From assembly GCA_018267965.1 (NCBI GenBank), contig JAFDXK010000003.1:124001-188000 (forward strand): DNA of 64,000 bases, in the 5' to 3' direction. The translations under genes and the position numbers were made by a program. Under the pieces are notes generated by a model. The model did not search any database, was not told where the DNA came from, and worked only from the letters and a program-made list of their open reading frames with translations. The stretch is from Bacteroidota bacterium (GTDB lineage Bacteria > Bacteroidota > Bacteroidia > Chitinophagales > Chitinophagaceae). The stretch's first letter is position 1; every line of letters starts with the position of its first letter. Below are positions 1 through 9,548 of this stretch, piece after piece.

Positions 1-53
1 TGAATTTGAACGTTCATAAGTCTACGTTTTTATGTTAAATAATAATAATATAC

Positions 54-965
54 CTACCCTCTCGGGTGGTTTGTTTTGTGAATCTCTTTTAGTTTATCAA
101 TATTATTATGGGTATACACTTGCGTTGCCGCCAAACTGCTATGACCTAATAAGTCCTTGATAGCCTGTATGTTAGCCCCATTATTCAATAAATGTGTTGC
201 GAAGGTATGCCTCATAGTATGCGGGCTTTTTTTGGATATGGTGGTAATAGGATGACCTCCCTGTTTTGTTTCATTGAGGTATTTGTTTACCACCCTGTAA
301 ACGTATCCGCCATATAAAGGTTGGCCATTTTCTAAACAAAGCAAATGATTGCCATCATCTATACCCAATGACTTTTTCTCTTCTATATACAGCTTTAAAG
401 TATCAGATAATGCAGGACTGATAGGCACCAGGCGTTCCTTATTACCTTTACCCAATACCCTTAATTGCCCGAGCCTCCATTCTATATTTTTTTCTCCAAG
501 GTTGATGACCTCACTACGGCGCATACCTGTTTGGTAAAGTAAATCGCATAGCAGCTTGTCAGTAAAGCCTTTAAAGCCCTCTTCAAAATGTACCTCTTCC
601 TGCAGGGTTTCTGTTTCTGTTTCCTTGAGGTAAGATGGCAGCCTCTCAGGCTGTTTCAAAGAGTGTAGCTGTTTTACCGGGTTTTTAGAAACAAACCCAT
701 GTTTCATTAAATATTTAAAAAATGACTTGAGGCTGGATAGCTTATGATTAACGGTAGTGGCTGTTGCGCCATCGTCTTTTACAGCAGCTAACCAGCTACG
801 AACATGAAAATGAGATACAGTTGAAATATCGTCTATTCCGAACTGTTCAGATATATAACTAAAAAATTGTGATAAGTCTTTGCTGTATGAAATCTGTGTG
901 TGTTGAGAATAACGTTTCTCAAACTTAATGTAATGTAGAAAATCGGTTATTTGATTACCAATCAT
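54..965 (-). CDS. Tyrosine recombinase of the XerC/XerD family
   Basis: Site-specific tyrosine recombinase, 303 aa from the ATG at 965. An upstream in-frame ATG at 992 would add nine residues, but the sequence from MIGNQITDF aligns better with Xer N-termini. An N-terminal SAM-like core-binding domain covers about residues 1-95 and the catalytic domain the rest. Visible catalytic residues are the first Arg in TGMRRSE, the HxxR in HTMRHTFATH, the GH in LLGHSS and the Tyr in QVYTH. The length matches chromosomal Xer proteins, which resolve chromosome dimers at dif. It lies just downstream of rpsU on the same strand, which suits a housekeeping XerC or XerD rather than a phage integrase; I cannot tell which of the two it is. 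Confidence 0.9.
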   Translation of the reverse strand: MIGNQITDFLHYIKFEKRYSQHTQISYSKDLSQFFSYISEQFGIDDISTVSHFHVRSWLAAVKDDGATATTVNHKLSSLKSFFKYLMKHGFVSKNPVKQLHSLKQPERLPSYLKETETETLQEEVHFEEGFKGFTDKLLCDLLYQTGMRRSEVINLGEKNIEWRLGQLRVLGKGNKERLVPISPALSDTLKLYIEEKKSLGIDDGNHLLCLENGQPLYGGYVYRVVNKYLNETKQGGHPITTISKKSPHTMRHTFATHLLNNGANIQAIKDLLGHSSLAATQVYTHNNIDKLKEIHKTNHPRG

Positions 966-1031
966 ATAAAACCCGGTACTGTAAATATACATATTTACAG
1001 TACCGGGCGCAATAGCTATTTTGTTAAAATA

Positions 1032-1226
1032 CTAGTCGAGCTTACCAGTAAGCATTTGCTGGCGGTAAACCGCTTTCAATACTTCTGTACGGCGTTTAAC
1101 CGATGGCTTAGTAAAAGACTGGCGTTCACGCAATTGGTTCAATGTGCGTGATTTTTCGTACTTCTTCTTGTACTTTTTGAGCGCTTTGTCAATGTTTTCG
1201 CAGTCTTTTGAATCTATTATCAACAT
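1032..1226 (-). CDS. rpsU: 30S ribosomal protein bS21
   Basis: Small basic ribosomal protein of 64 aa, the normal length for bS21. It is Lys/Arg-rich with the typical central run RRTEVLKAVYRQQ and the N-terminal MLIIDSKDCENIDKAL that resembles other Bacteroidota bS21 proteins. It binds the 30S subunit near the anti-Shine-Dalgarno end of 16S rRNA. It has its own canonical promoter immediately upstream (see 1258-1288) and precedes the Xer recombinase gene on the same strand. Confidence 0.95.
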   Translation of the reverse strand: MLIIDSKDCENIDKALKKYKKKYEKSRTLNQLRERQSFTKPSVKRRTEVLKAVYRQQMLTGKLD

Positions 1227-1257
1227 AAATTATACCCCCTTTTGGTATTTGGGACTG

Positions 1258-1288
1258 CAAATTTAGGCTTTTTTACCATTTGAGCAAA
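1258..1288 (-). promoter_or_regulatory. Promoter of rpsU (Bacteroidota sigma-A type)
   Basis: On the minus strand a TTTG (1288-1285) is followed after exactly 19 bp by TAAATTTG (1265-1258). This is the Bacteroidota consensus TTTG-N19-TAnnTTTG without a mismatch. The start codon of rpsU lies about 30 bp downstream. Confidence 0.85.
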
Positions 1289-1353
1289 CTTTTTAGGCAA
1301 GATGCAATAAAGTAGATAATTTTAAGCCTATAACATACGTTAATCATAGGACT

Positions 1354-1923
1354 GTGGCTGTTAAGAAGATATATCAAGGAATACTGGCAGGGCTTATCTG
1401 CGGGGCTATCGTCATTGCCTGTCAAAAAACGCCTGAAACGAAAACAGATGATAGGCTTACCAGGCACTACTGTAATGACCCGGATGCTGTAAATTTCAAC
1501 AAAGATTTCCCCGGCATACCTGATAATACCATTTGTTACTATCCAACACAATTATTTAAAGGCAGTTATAAATTATACGATAGCATATTAGACGGCGATT
1601 TCAAACTCAGGAAGTTAGACACATTGCCTATAACGCTGACAGCACTTAACAATACAAGATTGATATTAACGGGTTTTTGCGAAAAGAACTCGACTACAGA
1701 TACGATATTACTTACTGCCGATAAATATTATAAGGCAATGCCTGACTCGACCAAAGCAGCCAATAACCTGGTGCTTAACGGTTGGATATTGTGCCGCAAA
1801 AGCGATACGCTTACCGGCTACCTGCAAAAACCTCTTAGTGACAGCAGTCTAGTCATATTCAAGTTTACAGTTGCCAGCGATACGGGTATTTATTATCACT
1901 ACGGTACCGCTAAAAAACAATAA
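1354..1923 (+). CDS. Predicted lipoprotein of unknown function
   Basis: A 189-aa protein with a short basic N-terminus, a hydrophobic stretch and a lipobox ending at Cys23 (VIAC), so probably an SPII-processed lipoprotein. The start is GTG; no better ATG exists in frame before the signal sequence. The mature part is rich in Thr and Asp and contains CNDPDAVNFN and GIPDNTICYYP, segments often seen in small Bacteroidota surface lipoproteins. No enzyme motif is visible. The riboflavin synthase gene begins 9 bp after its stop, so the two may be co-transcribed, but I see no functional link. Confidence 0.75.
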   Translation: MAVKKIYQGILAGLICGAIVIACQKTPETKTDDRLTRHYCNDPDAVNFNKDFPGIPDNTICYYPTQLFKGSYKLYDSILDGDFKLRKLDTLPITLTALNNTRLILTGFCEKNSTTDTILLTADKYYKAMPDSTKAANNLVLNGWILCRKSDTLTGYLQKPLSDSSLVIFKFTVASDTGIYYHYGTAKKQ

Positions 1924-1932
1924 TCATCCTGC

Positions 1933-2523
1933 ATGTTTACAGGCATTATAGAAACTACCGCAAAGGTTAGTGAAATTATATCTACAGGTTCTAACATAGA
2001 TATATGGCTGGAAAGTAACATTACCAATGAGTTGAAAATTGACCAATCGGTATCTCATAATGGCGTATGCCTTACCGTTGTAGGCATTGAAGGCAACAAG
2101 TATAAAGTAACAGCAGTAGCAGAAACTTTGCAGAAAACTAATTTAAGCAAGTGGCAACAAGGAACAATTGTGAATATAGAGCGCTCTTTAAAAATCGGGG
2201 ACAGGCTTGACGGGCATTTTGTGCAGGGCCATGTTGATGCTACAGCTACGTGTATCAAAAAAGAAACACTGGATGGCAGCTGGCTGTTTAGATTCCATTA
2301 TCCCGAACAGTTTGCACAACTGGTGATAGAGAAAGGGTCAATAGCCATCAATGGTGTAAGCCTTACGGTTTTTAATGTCAGCAAAAACGAGTTTACAGTT
2401 ACGATCATTCCTTATACTTACGAGCATACCAACTTCTCGCAACTGGAAGAAAGTATGCAAGTGAATATTGAATTTGACATACTGGGTAAATATTTGCTCA
2501 GAATGCATACTGTAAATAACTAA
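1933..2523 (+). CDS. ribE: Riboflavin synthase, alpha chain
   Basis: Dismutates two 6,7-dimethyl-8-ribityllumazine molecules to riboflavin in the cytoplasm. The 196-aa length and the start MFTGIIE are diagnostic. Two tandem lumazine-binding barrels are visible: residues 1-90 (MFTGIIET, SVSHNGVCLTVV) and about 97-190 (GHFVQGHVD, GSIAINGVSLTV). The repeated NGVCLTV/NGVSLTV pair shows the internal duplication. The C-terminal helix LGKYLLRM is present. The other rib genes are not nearby. Confidence 0.97.
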   Translation: MFTGIIETTAKVSEIISTGSNIDIWLESNITNELKIDQSVSHNGVCLTVVGIEGNKYKVTAVAETLQKTNLSKWQQGTIVNIERSLKIGDRLDGHFVQGHVDATATCIKKETLDGSWLFRFHYPEQFAQLVIEKGSIAINGVSLTVFNVSKNEFTVTIIPYTYEHTNFSQLEESMQVNIEFDILGKYLLRMHTVNN

Positions 2524-2578
2524 GTGAAGCCCGTAGTATTTAATATCTTTAAGCAGGCGATAAATTTTTACCCCATAG

Positions 2579-4294
2579 ATGCAAAAGCCTGAAATAAAAA
2601 CGCAATACGATGTTGCCATAATTGGTGCAGGTATGGGCGGACTAACTGCTGCAGCTATACTCAGCAAAGCAGGCATGAGTGTTTGTGTGCTGGAAAAAGA
2701 ACCTCACGCAGGTGGCTATCTTGCAGGATTCAGAAGGAAAGATTTCAGGTTTGATACCGCAATACATTGGTTGAATCAATGTACACCTGGCGGTATGGCT
2801 TGCAAAATTTTTGACCTGCTTGGCAGCGACCATCCTAACGTAGTGCCGCAAAGAAGGATACGCAGATATAAAGGCGAGAGCTTTGATTACCTGCTAACGA
2901 ATAATCCTGATGAATTAAGAGACCAGCTCATCAATGAATTCCCTCATGAACGTGAGGGGCTGATTCGTTTCTTTAAGGCGGCAAAAAAACTGGGTAAGTC
3001 TTTTGCCAATTTCAGTCGTGTGTTTCGTACAGAAGAAAGCATGACGCTGAAGGAGAAGTTGAATAATAAAATACCGCTGCTGAAGTTTGCCATTCCTTTT
3101 ATTCCGTACATATCATTCACCGGCGAGAAAGGACTGAAAAAGGGGTTGAATAAATTTTTTAAGGACGAGAAGCTACATAAGATTTTTACTGGAGAGACTG
3201 AATTACTGTCTTGTCTTGTACCCATAGGCTGGGCATATTACGGCGACTTTCAAAGCCCACCCGTAGGCGGCGGACAGGTTTTCCCGGAATGGCTGGAGCA
3301 TATCATAAAGTATTATAACGGCGATATTTTCTTCAAGGCTAATGTTAAAGAAGTTGTGCTTGATGGGAATACTGCAACCGGAGTCAGGTTTGAACATTTT
3401 GGCACAGAGTATCACGTAAAAAGCAAGTATGTTATAGCCGCCTGCGATGTGGAATTGCTCTATGAGAAAATGTTACCTGCAAACGCCATACCGCAACCAT
3501 TGAAACAAAAACTACGTGAAGCAGATATATACAGTTCATCAGTAACCATATCTGTAGCGCTTGACTGCACTCCCGCCGCATTAGGCTTTAATGAAGAACT
3601 GGTGCATATAGTAACTGAAAATACACCAACAGGTGCGCATGCTGACGGCAATCCTATAACCAGTGAAATAAGCATACTGGCACCTTCCTTTCGCGACCCA
3701 TCAATGGCGCCTGATGGGTGTGGCACCATTACTTTATTCATGCCGGCATTTATGGATTACAACAATGAATGGCTGACAGATAAAGACGAGAAAGGAAACT
3801 ACAAACGTAATGAGGCATACAAAAAACTGAAAAACGAAATAGCTGAGATCATTATAAAACGTGTAGAAGAAAGTGTGGCACCAGGCTTGCGTTCACACAT
3901 ACTATTTTATGATGTGGCTACGCCTGTAACACACTGGCGCTATACAGGCAACCGTGGCGGCACTATGATGGGTGCAAAACCGGGAAAGAAAAATATGCAA
4001 ACCAAAGTAGCGCATTACCAAACCCCTGTAAAGAACCTATTGCTGGGCGGACATTGGGCAGAATTGGGCGGTGGTGTGCCGATAGCAGTAAAAGCAGGTG
4101 CTAATGCATCACTACTGATATTCAAAAAAGAAAATCCTGAAGCATTTAAGTTATTGGCAGGTTATATGGATGATAAAATAACTGTTGATACACTTCATAA
4201 TTCGAAATGCTTCAAGCCCTACCCTAACGATTGGGTACAACAACCTACCCCGGCACAAAAAGCAAAGATGCGTGCACAGGAACACGACAGCTAA
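2579..4294 (+). CDS. FAD/NAD(P)-dependent oxidoreductase, CrtI/RetSat-like
   Basis: A 571-aa flavoprotein with an N-terminal dinucleotide-binding motif (IIGAGMGGLTAAAIL, residues 14-28) and an ELEKEPHAGG-type acidic end of the second strand. A C-terminal FAD-contacting segment reads LLGGHWAELGGGVP. This layout is that of phytoene desaturases, carotenoid isomerases and all-trans-retinol 13,14-reductase. The substrate cannot be read from sequence; a carotenoid or other polyisoprenoid is likely from the family. There are no crt genes around it. It stands alone between ribE and a glycosyltransferase gene, all on the same strand. Confidence 0.85.
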   Translation: MQKPEIKTQYDVAIIGAGMGGLTAAAILSKAGMSVCVLEKEPHAGGYLAGFRRKDFRFDTAIHWLNQCTPGGMACKIFDLLGSDHPNVVPQRRIRRYKGESFDYLLTNNPDELRDQLINEFPHEREGLIRFFKAAKKLGKSFANFSRVFRTEESMTLKEKLNNKIPLLKFAIPFIPYISFTGEKGLKKGLNKFFKDEKLHKIFTGETELLSCLVPIGWAYYGDFQSPPVGGGQVFPEWLEHIIKYYNGDIFFKANVKEVVLDGNTATGVRFEHFGTEYHVKSKYVIAACDVELLYEKMLPANAIPQPLKQKLREADIYSSSVTISVALDCTPAALGFNEELVHIVTENTPTGAHADGNPITSEISILAPSFRDPSMAPDGCGTITLFMPAFMDYNNEWLTDKDEKGNYKRNEAYKKLKNEIAEIIIKRVEESVAPGLRSHILFYDVATPVTHWRYTGNRGGTMMGAKPGKKNMQTKVAHYQTPVKNLLLGGHWAELGGGVPIAVKAGANASLLIFKKENPEAFKLLAGYMDDKITVDTLHNSKCFKPYPNDWVQQPTPAQKAKMRAQEHDS

Positions 4295-4335
4295 TTTGGA
4301 TATTTATACTACTTTAGACAGCTACAAATATTATC

Positions 4336-5487
4336 ATGCGCATTGCCTTTGATGCAAAACGGGCTTATCAAAACCATACAGGACTAGGCAACTATAGCAG
4401 GTTGCTGATACAGTCTGTTGCGCAGGCATTCCCTCAAAACGAATATTACCTGATGGCACCAAAGCAAACAGATATGTTTGACACTTCAGGATTGCCTAAT
4501 ACACATACGATACTGCCCAGTGGATTCTATAAATCATTCCGTTCTTTTTGGCGCAGCAGTGGCGTGAAAAAAGATTTAACACGTTTGAAAATAGACTTGT
4601 ATCATGGTTTGAGCAATGAAATACCTGCGAGTATTCATCAAACTGAAATAAAGTCTGTCGTAACCATACACGACTTGATATTTGAGCGATATCCTGAACA
4701 ATACAATAAAATAGATACTGCTATTTATCGCAAAAAATTCAGATACGCTGCAGAACATGCAGATAAAGTAATAGCGATAAGCAAGCAAACAAAAGACGAT
4801 ATCATTCAGTTTTACAACATACCTGAAAACAAAATTGAAATATGCTACCAGGGTTGTAACCCAATTTTTGAGAAAGAAGTTTCACAGGCTGAAAGACAAA
4901 GAATCAAAATAAAATACAACCTGCCTGAAAAATATTTTCTCTACGTGGGTTCTGTAATTGAGCGAAAGAACTTACTGACTATTTGCAAAGGCTTAAATGA
5001 GTTGCGTAACACATTACAGATACCATTAGTAGTAATAGGCACAGGTGGCGAGTATATGAATACTGTGAAAGAATACATAACTAAACACAACTTATCAACC
5101 CAAGTAATATTTCTTTCTGAAAACCCTGTGGCTAACACTGATAACGACTTCAAAACAGCTGCAGACTTTCCTGCAATTTATCAGTCTGCACTGGCAATGA
5201 TATATCCATCGATATTTGAGGGCTTTGGTATCCCGGTGTTAGAAGCACTATGGAGTAAAATACCCGTAATAACATCTAACCTGTCGTGCATGCCTGAAAC
5301 AGGTGGAGATGCGGCCTATTATATCAATCCTCTAAGTACAGATGAGATGGCATCTGCTTTGGGAAAAGTTGCTACCGATGAAATACTAAGAAAACAAATG
5401 ATAACAAAAGGCATTGTGCATGCACATCATTTCAATCCTGCCAATCTTGCAAAAAAAATGATGCAAGTTTATCAGTCTGTATTGTAA
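4336..5487 (+). CDS. Glycosyltransferase, GT4-like (GT-B fold)
   Basis: A 383-aa retaining glycosyltransferase. The N-terminal Rossmann half carries MRIAFDAKRA and a glycine-rich GLGNYSRLL loop. The C-terminal half has the nucleotide-sugar site IEFGFG-type sequence IFEGFGIPVLEALW with the E-x7-E motif, followed by PVITSN and MPETGGDAA, all standard for GT4. It probably adds a hexose to a polysaccharide or lipid acceptor in the cytoplasm; donor and acceptor are unknown. It ends one base before a convergent gene. Confidence 0.88.
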   Translation: MRIAFDAKRAYQNHTGLGNYSRLLIQSVAQAFPQNEYYLMAPKQTDMFDTSGLPNTHTILPSGFYKSFRSFWRSSGVKKDLTRLKIDLYHGLSNEIPASIHQTEIKSVVTIHDLIFERYPEQYNKIDTAIYRKKFRYAAEHADKVIAISKQTKDDIIQFYNIPENKIEICYQGCNPIFEKEVSQAERQRIKIKYNLPEKYFLYVGSVIERKNLLTICKGLNELRNTLQIPLVVIGTGGEYMNTVKEYITKHNLSTQVIFLSENPVANTDNDFKTAADFPAIYQSALAMIYPSIFEGFGIPVLEALWSKIPVITSNLSCMPETGGDAAYYINPLSTDEMASALGKVATDEILRKQMITKGIVHAHHFNPANLAKKMMQVYQSVL

Positions 5488-6018
5488 TTACCTGTTGGGT
5501 TCAAACTTAGGCTCCTGTGGTGCCCTGATAATCAGTTTACTACTGATGTTAGGGAATATTTTCCTCCATTCATTCAGAGGCTTATCTGTTGCATCAATAA
5601 AATACCATGTCTTTCCTTTGTCGGGTGAGAATGCCATCAGCGTGGTTTGGGTAGTAAGTATGCCATTATCCAGCTTCACCTTCATATACTGTGGTATAGT
5701 ACATTGCAATTCTCCTGCAGTATCAACGATACCGGTAGCTTCACCCGGCCAGGCAGACAATATTTTATTTCCTTGTTTCTCCCTGCTTTGAATTTGCGCG
5801 TCTAAATCAGCAATTATTTTCTCCATACCACCGGGTGTCATTTCTACCACCCTGGGGTATGTAGTTTTGGTAAATTCTTTGAAATTCTTTTTTACCAAAG
5901 CATCATTCATCTTTTTTACTGCCGTCTTCACTGAAGCTTTAGTCTGTTTATCTGCCTGTGCGTATAGCTGCGATGACAATAATAATAGCGCACAAATAGT
6001 AATACAAAGTTTTTTCAT
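5488..6018 (-). CDS. Secreted protein of unknown function
   Basis: A 176-aa protein with a clear Sec signal peptide (about residues 1-21, cleaved after LYAQ). The mature part resembles small periplasmic proteins of Bacteroidota with a nuclear-transport-factor-like or DUF4440-like look: an N-terminal helix with repeated KKMNDALVKKNFKEF, then beta-rich sequence ending GKTWYFIDATDKPL. I cannot assign a function. It converges with the glycosyltransferase gene and shares no intergenic space with it. Confidence 0.75.
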   Translation of the reverse strand: MKKLCITICALLLLSSQLYAQADKQTKASVKTAVKKMNDALVKKNFKEFTKTTYPRVVEMTPGGMEKIIADLDAQIQSREKQGNKILSAWPGEATGIVDTAGELQCTIPQYMKVKLDNGILTTQTTLMAFSPDKGKTWYFIDATDKPLNEWRKIFPNISSKLIIRAPQEPKFEPNR

Positions 6019-6213
6019 AACTGATAAATATACAGATTATGAGGATGCAAAATCAAATACAAACATTAAAAAACGGTATTAATGAATAGTTAAAATATTA
6101 TGTATTGCTAAAGAGAGCTTATGATGATAATCAATAGCAACATTGAGCAATATCACCAACATCAGCTATCACCACGTATACTTTTACGCCCATAAGGAAT
6201 AAAAACATCTATA

Positions 6214-7206
6214 ATGATCCGGAAAACGAAAGAGGAATTATTTAAAATCATAAAAGAACAAAGCGAGCAGCTTGAAAATATACATTCTAATATTGATGAT
6301 GTAATATGGATAGCACGGTTTGACCCATTTGAAATATTGTATATCAACAAAGCAAGTGAAATAGTATATGGGTATAGTGCCGAGGAAATGATGCATGATG
6401 CTACATTATTTTATAATAATATCCATCCTGATGATTTAACACATTTCGAAGAATCTGTAAATAATACATTCACAAATGGAAAATCATCTTGTGAGTTCAG
6501 GGTAATGCATAAAGACGGCAACTACAGAAACATTAAAGCGCAAAGCATTTTGCAAAAAAATTCAGGCAGTATCCCTGACACGTTATGCGGCATTGCTACA
6601 GATGTTACTGCATTGCGAAAAACAGAAGGTGCGTTAATAGAAAAAGTTAATGAAATAGAGACCATTCTGGAAGGCATTACGAACGCTTTCTGTGCTGTTG
6701 ATGAAAAATGGAATTTCACTTATGTTAATCATACTTTCGGAGAATTGTTTGATGCAGACCCCGGAGAACTGATAAATAAAAACCTCTGGAATTGCTTTCC
6801 CAAACTGTTGTTCTCATTTTTTCATGGCGGTATGATAGCTGCGCAAAACAAACATGAAAAAGTAAAAGTCGAAGGGGTATCGCCCACTACAGGAAAAATG
6901 CTTTCAGCTTCATTTTATCCGTTTAAAAACGGGCTAGCTATGGATATTGTAGATATCACAAACCAGGTGAAGCAAAATCAAACAATACAGATACAACAAC
7001 AGCAACTTAGTGAAATTGCGCAATATCAGTCGCACCAGGTACGCGGACCCGTAGCTACTATATTAGGTTTGGCTCAATTATTAAATCCGCAAGATGATGA
7101 TAACAATAAAAAAATATTAGAAGGATTAGTAACAGCTGCAAAAAATCTTGATGAGGCAGTGAAGCAAATTAATAAACGTACCAAACAAAATGAATTAGCT
7201 GCATAG
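6214..7206 (+). CDS. PAS-domain protein with DHp histidine region but no ATPase domain
   Basis: A 330-aa soluble protein with a short coiled-coil start, a first PAS domain at about 20-135 (IHPDDLTHFEE, FRVMHKDGNYRNI), a second PAS-like domain at about 145-250, and a segment resembling a HisKA/DHp helix with His274 in YQSHQVRGPVA. The protein stops about 55 residues later, so the HATPase_c domain that should follow is absent. The coding sequence shows no sign of damage and the stop is followed by a convergent gene, not by ATPase remnants. It could be a phosphotransfer or sensory partner of another kinase. Most PAS-His proteins of this H-box type do carry an ATPase. Confidence 0.8.
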   Translation: MIRKTKEELFKIIKEQSEQLENIHSNIDDVIWIARFDPFEILYINKASEIVYGYSAEEMMHDATLFYNNIHPDDLTHFEESVNNTFTNGKSSCEFRVMHKDGNYRNIKAQSILQKNSGSIPDTLCGIATDVTALRKTEGALIEKVNEIETILEGITNAFCAVDEKWNFTYVNHTFGELFDADPGELINKNLWNCFPKLLFSFFHGGMIAAQNKHEKVKVEGVSPTTGKMLSASFYPFKNGLAMDIVDITNQVKQNQTIQIQQQQLSEIAQYQSHQVRGPVATILGLAQLLNPQDDDNNKKILEGLVTAAKNLDEAVKQINKRTKQNELAA

Positions 7207-7223
7207 GTTGTTGAAATGATATG

Positions 7224-7736
7224 TTACAAGTGATGTAAATGCTCCCTGATGGTTGTCAAATGATGATCATCATGCTCAGCTGTAAAATAGGCCATATCTA
7301 CCGGACGCATAATAACCTGAAGCCTTGGATGCATAGCCTGTCTGTTCTGAAGTTCATCATCAAGTTTTTCAAGTCTTGAGACAAATGCGTGTCTCTTATT
7401 TTCAAAATAGGCTATCAGCTCTTCAAGCGTTTTTTGATTATGAAGCGCCTGGTTGGTTTTGATGTTGGCCATATCAGCAGCACGCAATGTATCCTTACCT
7501 GCTTTAAAATCGTCTAATCTTCCATCATGCAGTTCTTCAAGGTCAGACAAATGACCTATCTCTTCCTTGATACTCCACTTGCCATCCGGCTTATGTGATG
7601 CTTGCTCGTCTGTAAGGTTAGCCGTCATATGTTTCAAATGAGGAACAGTACCCCTCAAACGTTCTATTACAACAAATATCATCCCCAGCGGGAAATCGAA
7701 ATTAAATGTGCGTTCCAGCCATTGTGTGCGTTGCAT
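7224..7736 (-). CDS. DinB-like metal-binding protein
   Basis: A 170-aa four-helix protein of the DinB/YfiT superfamily. The metal-site histidines appear at the expected places: one in IGHLSDLEELH and the pair at the C-terminus in AEHDDHHL. Family members include S-transferases that use bacillithiol or mycothiol, and a bshC gene lies 2.7 kb away, so a thiol-dependent role is possible but is inference only. The start is the ATG at 7736. The gene converges with the PAS protein. Confidence 0.82.
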   Translation of the reverse strand: MQRTQWLERTFNFDFPLGMIFVVIERLRGTVPHLKHMTANLTDEQASHKPDGKWSIKEEIGHLSDLEELHDGRLDDFKAGKDTLRAADMANIKTNQALHNQKTLEELIAYFENKRHAFVSRLEKLDDELQNRQAMHPRLQVIMRPVDMAYFTAEHDDHHLTTIREHLHHL

Positions 7737-7879
7737 AATGATAACAGTTTAGCTATTAAAATTACCCCAAAAGTCTATTACGTCATATTTTTTGACTGTT
7801 AAACAATCATAAATACCCAAATCACGGTATATGTTATGGCTGTATAAACCGCTAAATTGTATGATTATTTTAGCCCCTG

Positions 7880-9538
7880 TTGAGAAAATATCTATTCATA
7901 TTATTACTGACACTATTCAATTACCCTGTTGCGGCTCAAGACCGTTTTGACATGTTGATAGATTCAGCCAATAATTATTTCAAGAAAGGGAATTATGCTT
8001 CGTATCTGAAATATGAAATGGATGCCCTAAAAGAAGCAGACAGGTTAAATGATTGCAACAAACGCTGCTTTGCAACACTTAAAGTAGCTGCTGCCCATTA
8101 TTATCTATTGCAAAGACCTATTGCATTACAATGGATGCATAATGCCCGCAAATTAGCTATCAGTTGTAATATCGATTCTTTCAGATGGACTGCTGACAGG
8201 CAGATTGGTGCCATTTATTTTGAAACATCAAAGGATGATTCGTCAATGATGTATTTGAAAGAAGCTGAAAGCTTATTGAATAAAACTGATGGTAATTATG
8301 CAGAACGGTCTTATTTATATTCGATAATGGGGGAGACAGTTTACCGTCATTTGCATAAAAAAACAGAAGGCAAAAAATGTTACGATCTTGCCATTAAATA
8401 CGGCGAGTTAAGCGGCGATACTGTACGTATGGCATTCGCCAACATAAAACAAGGAAGTTATTATAATTCTGAAAACGACTGCAGACAGGCTATCATCTAC
8501 CTCAAGCGTGCACTGAGCCTTTATACTGCTGCTCACTTACCCGAAGGCATTATGTATGCTCAAAACATGCTTGGATGGGCATATGGTAGTTGCGGGATGG
8601 CCAAGGAAAGTTTCGAGGCGATGCTCAAACAAAAGGTATTGCGCGATTCAATTTTTAGAGACGAAACGGCTAGACAAACAGCTGAATATGAAACCCTATA
8701 CAAAACCGAAAAGAAGGAAAAAGAAAATCTTTTATTAGCTAAAGACAATGCACAAAAACAACTTCGCATTGTTCATGAAGTAAAAGCTAAACAACAAATC
8801 ATCATCATTTTCATTGCAGGTTTAATAATACTCACTATTACATTCCTTTTATTGTATTATCGATATAAACAAAAGAAAAAGGAAGAACTGGACGAGAGAT
8901 TGGCCATTCAACAAAAGCTACGCTTTAAGGCAGTATTGGAGGCTGAAGAAAAAGAACGTGTGCGCATAGCGCGTGAATTGCATGACAGCCTGGGACAGAT
9001 GTTATCTGCCGCCAAGATGAACATGAATGCTATGGATAGCTATAATGAAGAAGATGCCAAGCTAATAGAGAACGCCAAGAAACTGGTAGATGATTCTGTG
9101 AGGGAAGTGCGTACCATATCGCACAATCTAATGCCTGTAAGCCTTACCGAAAAAGGTATTATTACCGCACTGAATGAATTAGTGATAAAAATTAATGATA
9201 CAGGATTATTACAAGTAGACCTCATAATAAATGAAAGTGAGGAACGCCTGAACAGCTCTGTTGAAATAGCTATATACCGAATCGTACAGGAAGTCATAAA
9301 CAATATGATAAAACACAGCAAGGCCAATAAAGTGGAGATTTTGCTCGACTATAACTCTGACAAAATATACCTGTCTATAAAAGATAACGGGGTAGGCTTC
9401 GATACCACCAAAATAGAACACAGCAGTGGCATAGGATGGAAAAATATTTTCTCGCGTGTATACATGATGAACGGAGATGTACAGGTGAATTCCCAGCCCG
9501 GAAGAGGAACTTTAGTAAATATAGAATTGACTAAGTAA
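7880..9538 (+). CDS. TPR sensor histidine kinase, NarX/DesK type
   Basis: A 552-aa membrane kinase. Order: signal peptide (1-19), TPR-like sensor region (about 30-250), coiled coil, one membrane helix (about 308-326), HisKA_3 domain with His368 in ARELHDSLGQ, and an HATPase_c domain with N-box (EVINNMIKHS) and G-boxes (DNGVGFD, GIGWKN). Such kinases phosphorylate NarL-type regulators; none is adjacent, although two lie in the mobile element at 31.8-32.9 kb. The start is a TTG at 7880, chosen because the signal peptide begins there. Confidence 0.9.
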   Translation: MRKYLFILLLTLFNYPVAAQDRFDMLIDSANNYFKKGNYASYLKYEMDALKEADRLNDCNKRCFATLKVAAAHYYLLQRPIALQWMHNARKLAISCNIDSFRWTADRQIGAIYFETSKDDSSMMYLKEAESLLNKTDGNYAERSYLYSIMGETVYRHLHKKTEGKKCYDLAIKYGELSGDTVRMAFANIKQGSYYNSENDCRQAIIYLKRALSLYTAAHLPEGIMYAQNMLGWAYGSCGMAKESFEAMLKQKVLRDSIFRDETARQTAEYETLYKTEKKEKENLLLAKDNAQKQLRIVHEVKAKQQIIIIFIAGLIILTITFLLLYYRYKQKKKEELDERLAIQQKLRFKAVLEAEEKERVRIARELHDSLGQMLSAAKMNMNAMDSYNEEDAKLIENAKKLVDDSVREVRTISHNLMPVSLTEKGIITALNELVIKINDTGLLQVDLIINESEERLNSSVEIAIYRIVQEVINNMIKHSKANKVEILLDYNSDKIYLSIKDNGVGFDTTKIEHSSGIGWKNIFSRVYMMNGDVQVNSQPGRGTLVNIELTK

Positions 9539-9548
9539 ACGGGGTCTA

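Noticed and set aside
54-965. Phage integrase of a second element
   Set aside because: Length, housekeeping neighbours (rpsU) and sequence look like a chromosomal Xer protein; no att-like repeat or phage genes are near.
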